Positions 44,755 to 56,029 of a DNA stretch of 64,000 nt are shown one piece after another. The DNA is taken from positions 46,909,820 to 46,973,819 of the forward strand of contig OY987301.1 of the NCBI GenBank assembly GCA_963920635.1, read 5' to 3'. Made by a program: the position numbers and the translations under genes. A model generated the notes under the pieces. It worked only from the letters and a program-made list of their open reading frames with translations. It made no database searches and was not told where the DNA came from. How positions within the stretch are numbered: position 1 is the first letter of the stretch; every line of letters starts with the position of its first letter. Source of the DNA: Pseudeuparius sepicola. Lineage: Eukaryota > Arthropoda > Insecta > Coleoptera > Anthribidae.

Positions 44755-45260
44755 ATAGACGAGGCCTCTTCTCCATTCTATTTTACATACAGAAGGTAGG
44801 TACTCTTAGTACAAAATATGACAGGAAAAAACAAAAAATAATACACGACAGTCAAAGAGTAAAAAAAAGGAGATTTATAATAAAATGTCAAAAATGTCAG
44901 AAACAAACACACACATAAAAAAAACAATTTAAATTTTTTTTATAGAAAATAAATATATATATAGTGTACTCACCAGAAAAATCGCTTTCCCGAGTCAACA
45001 AGTAATAATAAAAACAAGAAACTTGTTAGATACATTTATGTAAGATCAAAACACAATAAATAGGTTGTTGGTAGCGGCATACAAAGTATGTTAACCTGAC
45101 TGTTGTGGAGTATTAAAATGTGATTAAAAAAAAGTTTAGGAAGAACAAACAAGCAAAAAAAACCGACAAGAAACAAAAAAGAAACCATAAAAACTCCATA
45201 CTGAAATATACAGTTGACTAGAAATTAGGTATCACACAATGGCAAAAGCAAATCTACAAT
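44755..45260. other. No gene recognised
   Basis: AT-rich. It may contain the 3' region of the Penelope fragment that follows on the minus strand. Confidence 0.4.
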
Positions 45261-45740
45261 TTAAAGGTTAATCTTATTAATAAGGTTATAATAAGCCGAA
45301 TTTAGACCATCAATATCTCTCCGCGTGTTAACACTGTTGCTCCTTTTTATGTAAATCATTTCTTTTAATAGGCGTCTCGATAAGTTCCTTTCCTTACATT
45401 TAACCCTTGTGTTGTCAAAGTCGAAATGATGGCCTTTCTCCCTACAATGTTCCACCAGGGCAGTAGGGTTAACTGAGTTTTTCTTAAGTGAATCACGACA
45501 ATGTTCTGTAATTCGCTGTTTTAAATATCGTCCTGTTTGCCCAACATAAACTTTTTTACAATTTGTGCAAGGAATGCTATACACAAGGTTAGATTGAATC
45601 TCTTTTGGAATTTTTGATTTGATTTTTGAGAAAAAAAGTAGTCCTACAGTATTGGAATTTGAGAAAGCAATTTCACGATTATCAAATTTAAGGATACCAC
45701 GCAATTTCACAAGAAAACAAAAGGGAGTAGTCAAGCAAAT
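45261..45740 (-). pseudogene. Penelope-like element fragment, GIY-YIG endonuclease
   Basis: The frame holds the C-terminal endonuclease of a Penelope-like retroelement. LVYSIPCTNCKKVYVGQTGR (about 45600-45540) is the GIY-YIG core with the CxxC typical of Penelope, followed by LKQRITEH, TALVEHCREKGHHFDFDN and the E/R-rich helix KCKERNLSRRLLKE, ending LNSAYYNLI. Key residues Tyr-Val-Gly, Arg and Glu are present. The upstream RT is missing: the frame begins with unrelated-looking residues near 45734. So this is a 5'-truncated copy, as is common for Penelope elements. The catalytic part looks undamaged, but no promoter or RT accompanies it. Confidence 0.8.
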
Positions 45741-46264
45741 CCAGAGGTTTCCATGGCAACATAATCAGTCATGACAGTTGATTTAAAAAAAAAAGAGTAT
45801 GGAGGAGTGCTGCAAGTGATAATTTGAGAGGATAATGAACTTTCCGTGCAAGTTATACATTATACCTACTGTTTCTCCGACTGTTATTATAGATGTTCGA
45901 GTTCAAATTGTGGGTCTTTATTTTTTTACAATGTAATTATTTTGAACACAATCAAGCAGGTACTAACTTTAAGAAAAAAAATATTAACAAAATATTTAAT
46001 ACATATCTGTACTTATTTACAATAAAAAATGATATACCTACTAAATTAATGTTAAGTGACCCAAAAAGTTGTTACGATGTCAATTAAATATTTGGGAAAA
46101 AGGGTCAGAGAAAGACTTCGAAAAGTTTTTGATTTATTACCAACATTTCGACTTCTTTAAAGTCGTCTTCAGGGATCTAAAAAACAATGTAAATATTAAA
46201 ATAAATAAATCCATTTGCTGTAAGTTAATGTAAGGAAAAAATATGAGAAATTTAATAGAACTTA
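45741..46264. other. Inter-fragment DNA with Penelope-associated motif
   Basis: ACATTTCGACTTCTTTAAAG, then TCGTCTTCAGGGAT at 46143-46177 resembles the CAACGTTTCG...CATCAGG motif seen near many Penelope ends (family knowledge from memory). Confidence 0.4.
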
Positions 46265-46500
46265 CTAAATTGTAGGTACTTTTCTGTCTTTAAAATGCAG
46301 TGGGTTTTGGATGTTGAGGTTTTTCGTATGTCTTGTGTGTTTTGTTAATCTCGTTTTAAGGTAGCTGATGCCTGTTTGGCCAATATAACATTTAGGACAG
46401 TCATTGCAACATATTTTGTATATTATATTAGATTTGATGTCTGGTGCAGTGGGCGATTTGATATTAGTGAAAATTAATAGTGTTCTCATTACTAAATACT
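46265..46500 (-). pseudogene. Second Penelope-like fragment, GIY-YIG core
   Basis: Reads SNIIYKICCNDCPKCYIGQT, then YLKTRLTKH, the first half of the GIY-YIG domain, then drops off at about 46300. The sequence differs clearly from 45261-45740, so it belongs to another Penelope family. The downstream Glu helix is absent. Confidence 0.7.
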
Positions 46501-46903
46501 AAAGAAGTATTACCTAGTCATGAGACATTTATTAAATTTTTCTGAAAGGATCTTAATAAATATTTTATTTTTGATATTGTTATTGGTATTATTTTTCTTA
46601 TCATTTAATGATTAAATTTGAAAGAAGATTTTAAAAATTAGGTATAATAGGATAATTGTTTTTTCTTGAAATCGGCAGTGAAGTGTTCCAAAATCGTCAT
46701 TAAAAGCTCAGAAATCGGCACTGAAGTAACCCATTATTGTACGATTTTTTCAATAAGTAGGTCTTGGCGAGATGTAACATTAAACGTCAGACGCGGAGCC
46801 ATCGCCCGTCAAAAATGACCAAATATTCAAAACCCGGCCAATAAAGGCCCATTTAACTATTCGTACACATTGCGAAATTGTTACCTCAAAAAAATATATA
46901 ATA
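46501..46903. other. No gene; repeated short word
   Basis: TCGGCANTGAAGT occurs at about 46672 and 46712, and again in the hairpin that follows. Confidence 0.4.
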
Positions 46904-46999
46904 TATGTACCTCGGCACTGAAGTTCTTTTTATGACTCATGTGGTTTACTAAATTCCACATGAGTCATAAAAAGTTGAACTTCAGTGCCTTGGTACATA
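46904..46999. repeat. Strong hairpin, arms of about 42 bp
   Basis: GGCACTGAAGTTC, TTTTATGACTCATGTGG, then a loop of about 11 bp, then CCACATGAGTCATAAAA and GAACTTCAGTGCC. The outer flanks ATGTACC/GGTACAT also pair. Confidence 0.9.
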
Positions 47000-48861
47000 A
47001 ATAACTATTTATTAAAATCGCATAAAAATCAAAGAAGGCCGATTAACATAATTTCTTATTCTGAACAACTTCTCTTAAGAAAATATTTCCCTATCTTGCG
47101 CAGGATTGGCACCTCTGCCTATTGAAAAAATTAAAATTGGCAAAAAATGGAAAAAATCAAAGTATAGTTTCAAACTTTGTACCTACGTGAGTGTAATTTT
47201 TTATTCTGGACATCAGTTCTTAATATTTTTTCCGTAGAGAACAGGTAGGTACTTCACCTTAGGCCTACTTTGATTTTTTGAAACTAAAAATATGACAGAA
47301 ATTAGGTACTATCAGATCAAGCGGGTCCAATGGTCCAATTTCAACTCAAAAACTTTTTGTCTTTCACGCATATTGTTTCACTTATTCTGGGAGACACAAT
47401 ATAACTAGAATTTTTCGCAGAATTCCAGGATGACAACTTGGTAACTGTACACATTCAGAATTAATTATTATTGCCTACTTTCAGAAGTGGTAATTGGATT
47501 GAACCCGGATGAAACATTGGATAAAGGCTTATTTTCGCAAAATTGCACCGGGTGAATATAAAAGGACTCTACCTTAACTTCAATATCCATTATTGTCAAA
47601 GACATTTATAAGTTCGATAAGTAGGTAACAAAGCCACAACCATAAAAGTGGGGCTGCAATAAGAAGATTTTGTATTTTCATTTTATACATATTTAAATAT
47701 AAAGTTAAATTTAAAAATCTCTATGTAAAAAAATCCTCAGCGAATCAAGTAGGTTTACTCGGGTGTCAACACTTCACTGGCTAGAAAAAGAGGCTTTGCT
47801 TTAAATTTACCTGTTTATTAATTTTATGAAAATTAGGGAACTGTTGTGAACTAACAAACAAGAAACAAGAAGTTTTCTCCATCACCGCCAAATTACGACA
47901 ACCCTTCTATACACAATATCCGCCCGAAACTTCCCCAACTTTGACCAGCCAGTTTGCAAATATTTCTACCCTTAAACCAGCTAGCAACTTTCACAATCAC
48001 ACTCCCTCTCCCCAAAACCGTTGGATGCTTTGGTGTTGATGTTGATGCTTCCAGTTCGAATTTGTTTTAGGGGTGGGCTGCGGCTCTAAGTTTACAACAA
48101 AACTGGTTATAGCGGTAATAAAACTTCCAATAGGTACAAAAAAAATATCAACCGGTAATAGCATATTTTTTCCGATCACTGGCGTAATATCCGAATATGG
48201 ATAGAGGATATCCACATACAAAAAATATGTGGCCCATAAATACTATTTTGGTGTAATGGGCAATGGGCTAACGGAATATAAAGAATTTTTTTATCTGGCC
48301 AACAATATTTTATGATTAAACTTTTTTGTCTCGTGCATTGTTTGTCAACCTTGCTTACTTTTTGAGAAAAAGAAAACAATCTGTTTATCAGGTCACGTCT
48401 GAAGAAATAAATTTAATTCCATTAATAAAATTAGATAATAAATAAATTGAAAGCACATACATTGTATTGAAATAACTTGCAATAATTGTTCGAATTGATA
48501 GCCTAAAACATCAATACATTTTCTACAACAACGAACAACACACTGAACTTAATATTAACTTTAACACCCTGTATCTCAATAACGAAGGTTTAAAACATAC
48601 AAGTTCATATTTTATGAACGTTTCTCTTTATTTTAACTGAGACACCGGGTATATTGTAATGTATCAAAATTTTTTTATTTGATTTATGAAGAAATATATA
48701 CCTACTTAGTATCTAGAAGATATCATGTTGCTCGCTCTCGCGGTTTTCCACAAGAATTGGAAAGCGAAGAAACACCAATAACGACCCTTATTTAGAAGCA
48801 AATATTTTCCAGGATTGCCTTTAAATTTTGTCAAAGGATGTTTTCTGTTCAAAGTAAGACG
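47000..48861. other. No gene recognised
   Basis: 47220-47400 is related to the arm at about 40950-41090. CACCCTGTATC at 48565 and GACACCGGGTATA at 48640 are transposon-end-like. Otherwise nothing supported. Confidence 0.35.
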
Positions 48862-49144
48862 AGGAAAACTTTCCTGAAATCCTGATTGCCTCACACTCCC
48901 CTCCTCGAAACAATAAAAGTTTCAGGATGTTTATTTGGAGAGAATAAAGTTTTGGGGTCCTGGGATTAATAAAGAAAGGCCCAATACATAATCCACACTG
49001 CTGCACAGCTTACCGATTCTGAGGCTATACCTGGATATCAGGCCGCTGCAATATTTGCGACAATTTAATAAAACATGTAACACATTTGCAGAGAAAGGAA
49101 TGATTTGGGGTAATTGCAAGTTGTGTCCACTAGAACAAACAAAC
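48862..49144 (+). repeat. Diverged duplicate, copy 2 of a 0.29-kb non-coding segment
   Basis: Direct-orientation partner of 15717-16004; see shared blocks there. The match starts near CTTTCCTGAAATCC and ends at CCACTAGAACAAACAA. Confidence 0.7.
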
Positions 49145-49258
49145 ACATCGTCTCGCGAGGCAGAATTTTGATATGACAACGTTGCATTGCATAGGAGACC
49201 TCGGGACGGAAAGTTAGACTGCTGGGATTTCGGTGTAAAGCAAAACCTGCGATGATAT

Positions 49259-50372
49259 CAGAGCCGTATCTAGCGAAAATTTGGGGGGGGGTTCAGGATC
49301 GGCTCAAGCTTTTGTGGGGCTGGGTGTCGGATGAAAGTACGGGGCCCTGGCAAGGAATTATTTAATCCATTAAGAACAAAATTTTGAAAATTGATACGCC
49401 ACTAGAATGGTATATTTTTTGCATGTCACTTTTTAAAAAAGTTGGCCGGGGCGATGAGTTTAGATCACTTTAGTGACGTATATAGAAATCAATTTCGGGT
49501 GGGAAGGGACAATTTTTCTGAATTTCTTTCAAACAAGTGCATTTAAAATAATTCTGTAAAATGCGCCGCAGGCGAAATTTTTTAGAAATGTAAGGGAAAA
49601 TTACTTAAAATTAGTCTTAGGAAATACCAATATCTTCAGATTTTCAAGCTGCAGTCAATATTTTTAAATTCGGAAATGGTTTCGGCCCCGCCCTTTTAAA
49701 TACGCTACTGACTGGATAACCCTGTGCACGGGACTCGGAGGCGCGGGTCAAAACGCAGGCCGCGTACGCCGCATCGTTCGCACCCGCCTAGAGCCGGCCC
49801 TGGAGGGGTTAAAGTAGTGGCTGTTGAAGTTGAAATAGCTTTAAGGTTTAAAAAAAAACTGCTATTTTTAAATGGTTTTTAATAAAAAACTGAAACAGGT
49901 TTAAGTTGAACAAGTTTAACATTACTTATTTGATTTCTCATTATTACGGATATATCTTCGCCTGGCCTGACGACACCTTCAGAATTGCCAGTAGCAGTGT
50001 TTAGGTAGGTTTTTCGGCTATGCCAGTAGGTATGGTAACAGATTTCTTCGCGCCACTTGCCTAACTGAACCTTTCATAAAAATAATAAATAAATCTTCAA
50101 ATACAAATGAGTACTAATCTATTCATAAAATAGACTCTGGGAATCCCCTATTCTCCTAATCCATGGCGCACGCAGCCATGCACCACCGTTCACCGTTTAC
50201 TATTGTCCAGTGTTGCCAGTTATGTTTTATTTTATTTGATTTGATGATGATTGATATTTGATGATAAAACTTGGTACTGTACTGATCCAAAAATTATGTT
50301 TTGTTGGCAGTTTTCGGGCGAGTTTCCATTTCGGGGTTGAACCCCCAAAACCCCCCCTCAGATACGGCCCTG
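49259..50372. mobile_element. hAT-like non-autonomous element with 8-bp target duplication
   Basis: GATGATAT lies at 49251-49258 and again at 50373-50380. The ends are CAGAGCCGTATCTAGCG and, read inward from the right, CAGGGCCGTATCTGAGG. Eight-bp duplications with CAGRG-type termini are the hAT hallmark. No transposase frame. An internal GC-rich block at 49720-49810 (CGCGTACGCCGCATCG) and another CAGGGCCGGCT-like end near 49790 suggest nested or chimeric content. Confidence 0.8.
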
Positions 50373-50380
50373 GATGATAT

Positions 50381-50862
50381 TTTGTGGCAAATGCGCCGGT
50401 GATGAGTAAGCCTGTCGAGAAGTGAAAACTAACGTTTTCTAAATGAGCCTTCTTCAAAGTACGCGTTGCGACGATGAAAGCGGTGTTGGCAAGTTCTATC
50501 TATCGAGAAGTCGGTTTGGCGAGAATTAGAAGTTCCGGGATTTCGAAGTCGTGGTATATAGATGTAGGTCTGGCGTAAATCGACCTGGAATTGCGGGGTT
50601 CATCTGGGATAGGGCTTACGCTGGTAATTTTTCAATCATTTTTAGGGACATTTTACGGCAGTAACTATAAAACACTAAGTTGACAGGCGGCTGAACGGTA
50701 GCTAGAATATGAATCCTATACATTCCAAAGTCATGTTTATACAAATTATTTCCTAGATAAATAATTTAAATTAGATAAGCAAATTAGCCCATTTTAGTAT
50801 TGACTAAATTGGTAAATTTGGTATTTAATAATTTAATGTTATGTTATTATTGGATTATTATA
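50381..50862. other. No gene recognised
   Basis: Nothing supported. Confidence 0.4.
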
Positions 50863-51820
50863 CAGGGTGATTCAGTTTTTTTCTGCAACACTTCAACAGG
50901 TGATAGAAAACCAAAAAATAACCGCACTTTCTTTTATAAACTATGTAATTTTAAGGCCTTATAAAAAAGTTACAGGGAGTTAAAGTTGTAAGAAATACGT
51001 GGAATTTATTGAATATTCTCCAAACTAGTTGAGATATTTAAGTCATATTTGGTACACGTTATAACGGCATGGGTTAGCATAAAACCTGTTAATATCAAAC
51101 ACCTTGAACAACCAGTGGCGTAGGAGAGGGTAATTAGTATAATTGTTTTTAGAAAAAAAAAAACCGAATTGTATAGCAATAAAGTGTACTCAATTTCTTA
51201 TGTAAATTTTAATTGTAAACAAAAACGTTCTCTTAGTATTTTTTCATATGTGTCATGGTTTCATAGCAAATTTGATTTTTTCGTATTAATTCGGGGTAGG
51301 GGTACTTCTGAAAAATTAACTTAAAACTTCGCTCCATAAGTAACACTCAAAATAGAAAAATGTGTTTTTTACTTTAAATACGGTAACTTTTCCAAATAAA
51401 CTTACCCATTCAAGGTTTTACTTTTCAAGATACAGAGCGTTACATTAATTGTATCTTCCTTAAATGTTTTTTTAGACCCTGTATCTTCATTTTTGTTTAA
51501 AATTAAAATTTGCATAAGAAACTGAAAAGGTACATTTTATTGCTATACAAGGTGGTTCATTTTTCTAAAAACAATTATACTAATTACCTACTTCTACGCC
51601 ACTGGTTGTTCAACGTGTTTGATATTAACAGGTTTTATGCTAACCCATGCCGTTATATATATGACTTAAATATATCAACTAGTTTGGTAAATATTCAATA
51701 AAGTCCACATATTTTTTAAAACTTTAATACCCTGTAACTTTTTAATAAGGCCTTCAAATGATATAGTTTATAAAAGAAAGTGCGGTTATTTTTTTAGTTT
51801 TCTATCACTGAATCTCCCTG
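50863..51820. mobile_element. Foldback element with about 350-bp arms
   Basis: Ends TA-CAGGGTGATTCAG and CTGAATCTCCCTG-TA. Inverted arms share GATAGAAAACC/GGTTTTCTATC-like blocks, AACCGCACTTTCTTTTATAAA, GGGTTAGCATAAAACCTGTT and CAACCAGTGGCGTAG. No transposase frame; the 63-codon frame at 51510-51701 lies in the arm. Confidence 0.8.
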
Positions 51821-51927
51821 TATGTAGGTATATTATATTCTATTATATTATTATTGTAGGTAATAATCAAATATTTTATTTTTTGGCCTGATCTGTGAGT
51901 GCCTTACGTAAGATTTCGTTTTTGATA

Positions 51928-53437
51928 TACAGAGTGTCTCACTTAAGAGTGAAATAAACTTATAACTTCTTTAATTTTTAACCGACCAGAACGAAATTTT
52001 TACCAAAGGTAGTTAGTTGCCTACAACAAAGTCAAAGCCACCTGCGATGCCACAATCGGGGCTAAAAATCTGAAAATAATATTAGGCTTTTTTTTTCAAA
52101 AAAAATTACTAAAAGAGGTTATTCGGAATTTCCTGCGTTTGGAAAAGTGTGCCATGGAAGTTTTGAAGGCAATTTGTTTTCAAAAAGTAGATAATCATTT
52201 TAAAATAAAATTAAAAGCTACAAAACAATTATTATTTATTTTTGAATTTTTACTTAATTTTAATTTTATTCAATATTTTTTGATTTTGACAATATTTTGG
52301 ATTTAGTTGGAAAAATTAAGGAATTATAAGGTTGTTTCCCTCTCAAGTGAGATACTCTGTTTACATATTTTTAGATATTTGCTAAATATAGGTACAAGAT
52401 CTTCAGAGATTTCGGAAGAATGGAGAGAAGGCGACGTAGAATTTTTATCAAAGAACGGCAATACGTTAGAATTATGGCTACATCTTCCAAACTAATTAAG
52501 CTGTTGAACTGAAATTTGGCACTGCTATGTTTTTGGGGATGGACAATAAGCTGAAAATGTCAATTTCTAAGTATCTCACAGAGGGCGCCACTTGCGCTGT
52601 TTTTCGATCGTGCTTTTACTCGTAACTTTTTTGAGTTTATCTTTTTGGTCCTGCACCATCATTTTAGTGCATATTTTCATTTTGCAAGAAAAAGGTACTC
52701 TTATTTTATAACGATCAAATCAACCGTTTGCGTTGAAATCGGCAAAATGTGCCCCAAAACACCTGTTGACTTCAATATTCGAAACATAAAATTTCCACCT
52801 ACCGCTTTCAAATGTTACAGATCAACTGTCCATTCAAAACGAAGAAAATAATGCCAAATAGGCATTGGTCAAAACATAATTGGTTTTCTTGAAATAGGGT
52901 GTCCAAATTTTGTCAAATTCGATCCTTTCCATTTTGAAAGCGAATAATTATTTTTGGTACATTGTTCATAGGGATTTTTTTTTTCAATGATACAGTTGAT
53001 CTGTGACATTTGAAAGCGGTAGGTGAAAATTCTATGTTTCGAATATTGAAGTCAACAGGTGTTTTGGGGCACGTATTGGCTATTTCAACGCAAACAGTTG
53101 ATTCGATCGTTATGATACAAGAGTACCTTTTTCTTGCAGAATGAAAAGATGCACTAAAATGATGGACCTGCAGGACCAAAAAGATAACCTCAAAAAAGTT
53201 ACGAGTAAAAGCACAATCCAAAAACAGCGCAAGTGACGCCCTCTGTGAGATACGGCGAAACTGACATTTTCAGCTTATTCGGCAGCTTGATTAGTTTTGT
53301 GAGATATTATGCCATAATTCTATTTCAAAAATGAACTTTTTCTCTTAAACAAACAATATTTCTATAAGGCATATTGGCCCAAAATATGTAGGTATATGCA
53401 GTTGCTGTGTCCCATTACTTTTTGGGCACCCTGTATA
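51928..53437. mobile_element. Foldback element with about 350-bp inner arms
   Basis: The arm 52480-52850 is repeated inverted at 52970-53300: GCTGAAAATGTCA, CACAGAGGGCG, TTTTTGGTCCTGCA, AAAACACCTGTTGACTTCAA, TTTCAAATGT. Candidate outer ends are TATACAGAGTGTCTC (51928) and CACCCTGTATA (53426). The pairing of these ends is inferred, not proven. Confidence 0.6.
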
Positions 53438-53650
53438 TCGCACGTCGTGTTTATTCCACGATGCTCCGAAAGACCTCGAAAACTTTGCGTTAGGGAGAAA
53501 TTTATTGCAAAAATAAATCATATTTCATGGAGGTATTGCAAGAAATGCCTTGAAGTTATATCCCAAAGTTTTGACCAAAAAAAGTGGATGATGGATAATT
53601 TAGATGCTTCTGGCAAAAAAGGAACGGGACTTTTCCTTTATTTATAATAA
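53438..53650 (+). CDS. Unrecognised short ORF or terminal exon
   Basis: The frame ending at TAA 53647 contains EKFIAKINHISWRYCKKCLE, then FDQKKWMMDNLDASGKKGTG. Composition is protein-like (charged, two Trp, no low complexity) and unlike neighbouring repeat by-products. It starts in the edge of the foldback element, so its true 5' end is unclear. I do not recognise the family. It could be a terminal exon, a captured gene fragment or chance. Confidence 0.25.
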
Positions 53651-54345
53651 GATACAAAATGTAGGTAGGTTGTTTTATTATTATTCATTTGCTTACTTTA
53701 TTATTTGATCACCCCACAAACAGGCGTAGTCAAGATTACTAATGTTTTGGTGAGAATTACCTATGAAGGCAAAAGTGAGAAAAATCTTGGAAAAAATTTT
53801 TGTTTTCTAAAACTACTAATTTCTAACCTATTTATAAACTAAATACTTTATTATTAACTAAAATCAGGCTGTGAAGAAAAGGAAAATTTTATTATCAATT
53901 TTTTGGTTAATATTTACTTATTTTCAATTTTTAGATGCCCTTATAGTCAAAAGATTATTTATGAAATGCCGAAGGTCATAAAGAAGTAAATTTTGTCTCA
54001 ATATTTGCCCCGGTAGGTTAGGTCAACAAATAGTTTAGATAGTAACTTAATATCTATATTCGACCAGTTATATCTCTATAGGTTTTTGGTCGTTTTTAGG
54101 TTGTGGCGTATTAAAAGCAGGGTACTTTTTTCTTGGAGAAAGAAAACCAACCAGTAGTAGGAAATGGTAATGTGCCTTTAATATCATAGATTCTGCCTAA
54201 AATTATAAAGCAAGAAAACTTATAAGCATCCAATCTTATAAAATAACCAATTAAATAATAGAGTAGATCAAAAATAAATTCAAAAATGGTACTTATACCT
54301 AAAAAAGGAACATCTAGGGTAGATTTAATTTGGTACATAAAACTT
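53651..54345. other. No gene recognised
   Basis: AT-rich DNA, nothing supported. Confidence 0.4.
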
Positions 54346-55325
54346 ATAGAGGGCGAGTTTTTTTCGATGACCACTATGGGGATCTCGGAAACTAGCATAG
54401 CTAGAACAAAGGTTAAATGGGAAAATAATTGCAGTTTTGAATCCTTAATCTAATGCCCCTTTTGGATTTTTAAAAAAGTTCATAAAACTGTGGTTCATCC
54501 GCACACATGTTCCTAAACCAAGTACAAAATTCAAGATGTCGAACTTCATCCCCTGCATGCAAAGAGTGGCTAACCGACAACTTGTACGGATGAAATTTAT
54601 GAGTTTTCAGTACTTTGATTACAGTACGTTGGGATGTGCCAGCTTCAATTGCTATTTCTCTAGTTGATGATGATGGTTTTTGGTTTATACAAGCCAAAAC
54701 GTTTACTTGTGCAGCTTCATTTGCTCCTTTAGGTTCTCTCTTTGGTTGAGAAAATAGTGCCCTAGATTGTCGTAAAGCCTATTGAATGTCTTCAAGGAAG
54801 GCTGACGGTAGTCTGGGTAACTTGACAACTGCTAGACTTAGAACTGACATAAGGAAACAAAAATACATGGCTAACTATGTAAAATATACAAAAATCAGAA
54901 AATTAGCCATAGCTCTCTTATTTTTAACGATAACTATGCCGAGTATTATATCTTTCTAAAGCTCAAAAGATGGCCGATTTTATAAGGCCACAACCAACTA
55001 TGATTTACGTTTAAAAAACACAAGTTTATGTCATATCTCAAAAATGACAAACAACATAAAAAAGTGGATTAGATTATCGTATTAAGCACACAATTATCTA
55101 CAATTTTTCTGTATAATCAGAAATAACGGAGCTCCAGAGATTTGATGAAATAGCAAAAAATCCCTTTTTTGAAAATATCTAGTGAGTCATGAATTTTTTT
55201 AAAAATCCAAAATGGGCATTAGATTAAGGATTCAAAACCTCAATTCTTTCCCCATTTAACCTTTGTTATAGCTCTACTACTTTCCGAGATCCCCATAGTG
55301 GTCATCGAAAAAACTCACCCTGTAT
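54346..55325. mobile_element. Mariner/Tc1-like relic, about 135-bp terminal repeats
   Basis: Left end TATAGAGGGCGAGTTTTTTT, right end read inward TATACAGGGTGAGTTTTTT; both continue TCGATGACCACTATGGGGAT and AAAGGTTAAATGGG. The right half matches 28215-28620 inverted, so both belong to one family. A transposase N-terminus lies inside. Confidence 0.8.
54467..54785 (-). pseudogene. Mariner/Tc1-like transposase N-terminal fragment
   Basis: Reads ALFSQPKREPKGANEAAQVN, VLACINQKPSSSTREIA, AGTSQRTVIKVLKTHKFHPY and LEFCTWFRNMCADEPQF. The STREIA...SQRTVxKVLK helix-turn-helix and the HPYK, LEFCxWF blocks are typical of the DNA-binding half of these transposases. The catalytic DDE/D part is deleted; the stop follows ELF. 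The complementary C-terminal half of a related copy survives at 28725-28981. Confidence 0.8.
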
Positions 55326-56029
55326 ACTTGATACGATAGGTACAGTGGAAATAGAGTGGAAATAATGATTAGATACTTACCTAATATGCAAATAGATGCT
55401 TAAATAAAAAGCAGGACAAACAACCATTTAGGCATGAAGGCGGTCAAGTTAGCATGAAAAATAAATAAATGAAATTAAAACACGGTAGGTAGCTACAAAA
55501 AGTGTGCGCAAAAAAGAATAAATTTATAGAAAACAAGGAACGAAAAAATGAAACTGCGCGTGCTCCTGGTTTCAAATTCTGCCGAAACAGACCTAGGTAC
55601 TAATCACCTTATTTATTACCTTTATTACCAAAAATAACCCTAATTTCTAACTTTAACTTGTTGGTTGCGTTATCCTATAATAGGGAAATGGTCAAAGTTC
55701 TTTGTTATATTTTCCCTGATTTAAGAAATTGTGACAAAGTCTAAAAATACGGAAAATGAAACTTCACAGTTAAGAACTTATTTGCTATCAAACAAACAAC
55801 GATGTACTCCATCTTGAAATCAAAGTGATTAAAATTTACTTTATAGCGTTGCTTTTTATGCCTATCCGATTTTCCCCTTTTTCGGTGGACCTTCTCATAG
55901 CCTGTTTTTATTTAGAAAAGGGAAAATCGGACCTACGGCGGGGCGGTTGCTCAGGCGCCAGCTTTTTTAGAGCGGTATGCTCCGCTATGCTCGGTATAGC
56001 ATTCGTCAGAGAAAAATAATTCCAGAGGT
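55326..56029. other. No gene recognised
   Basis: A short GC-rich stretch near 55935-55990 (ACGGCGGGGCGGTTGC) has an open frame but no recognisable domain. Confidence 0.35.

Noticed and set aside
52307..53221. Open frames at 52307, 52645 and 52913
   Set aside because: They lie in the inverted arms of a foldback element and mirror each other.
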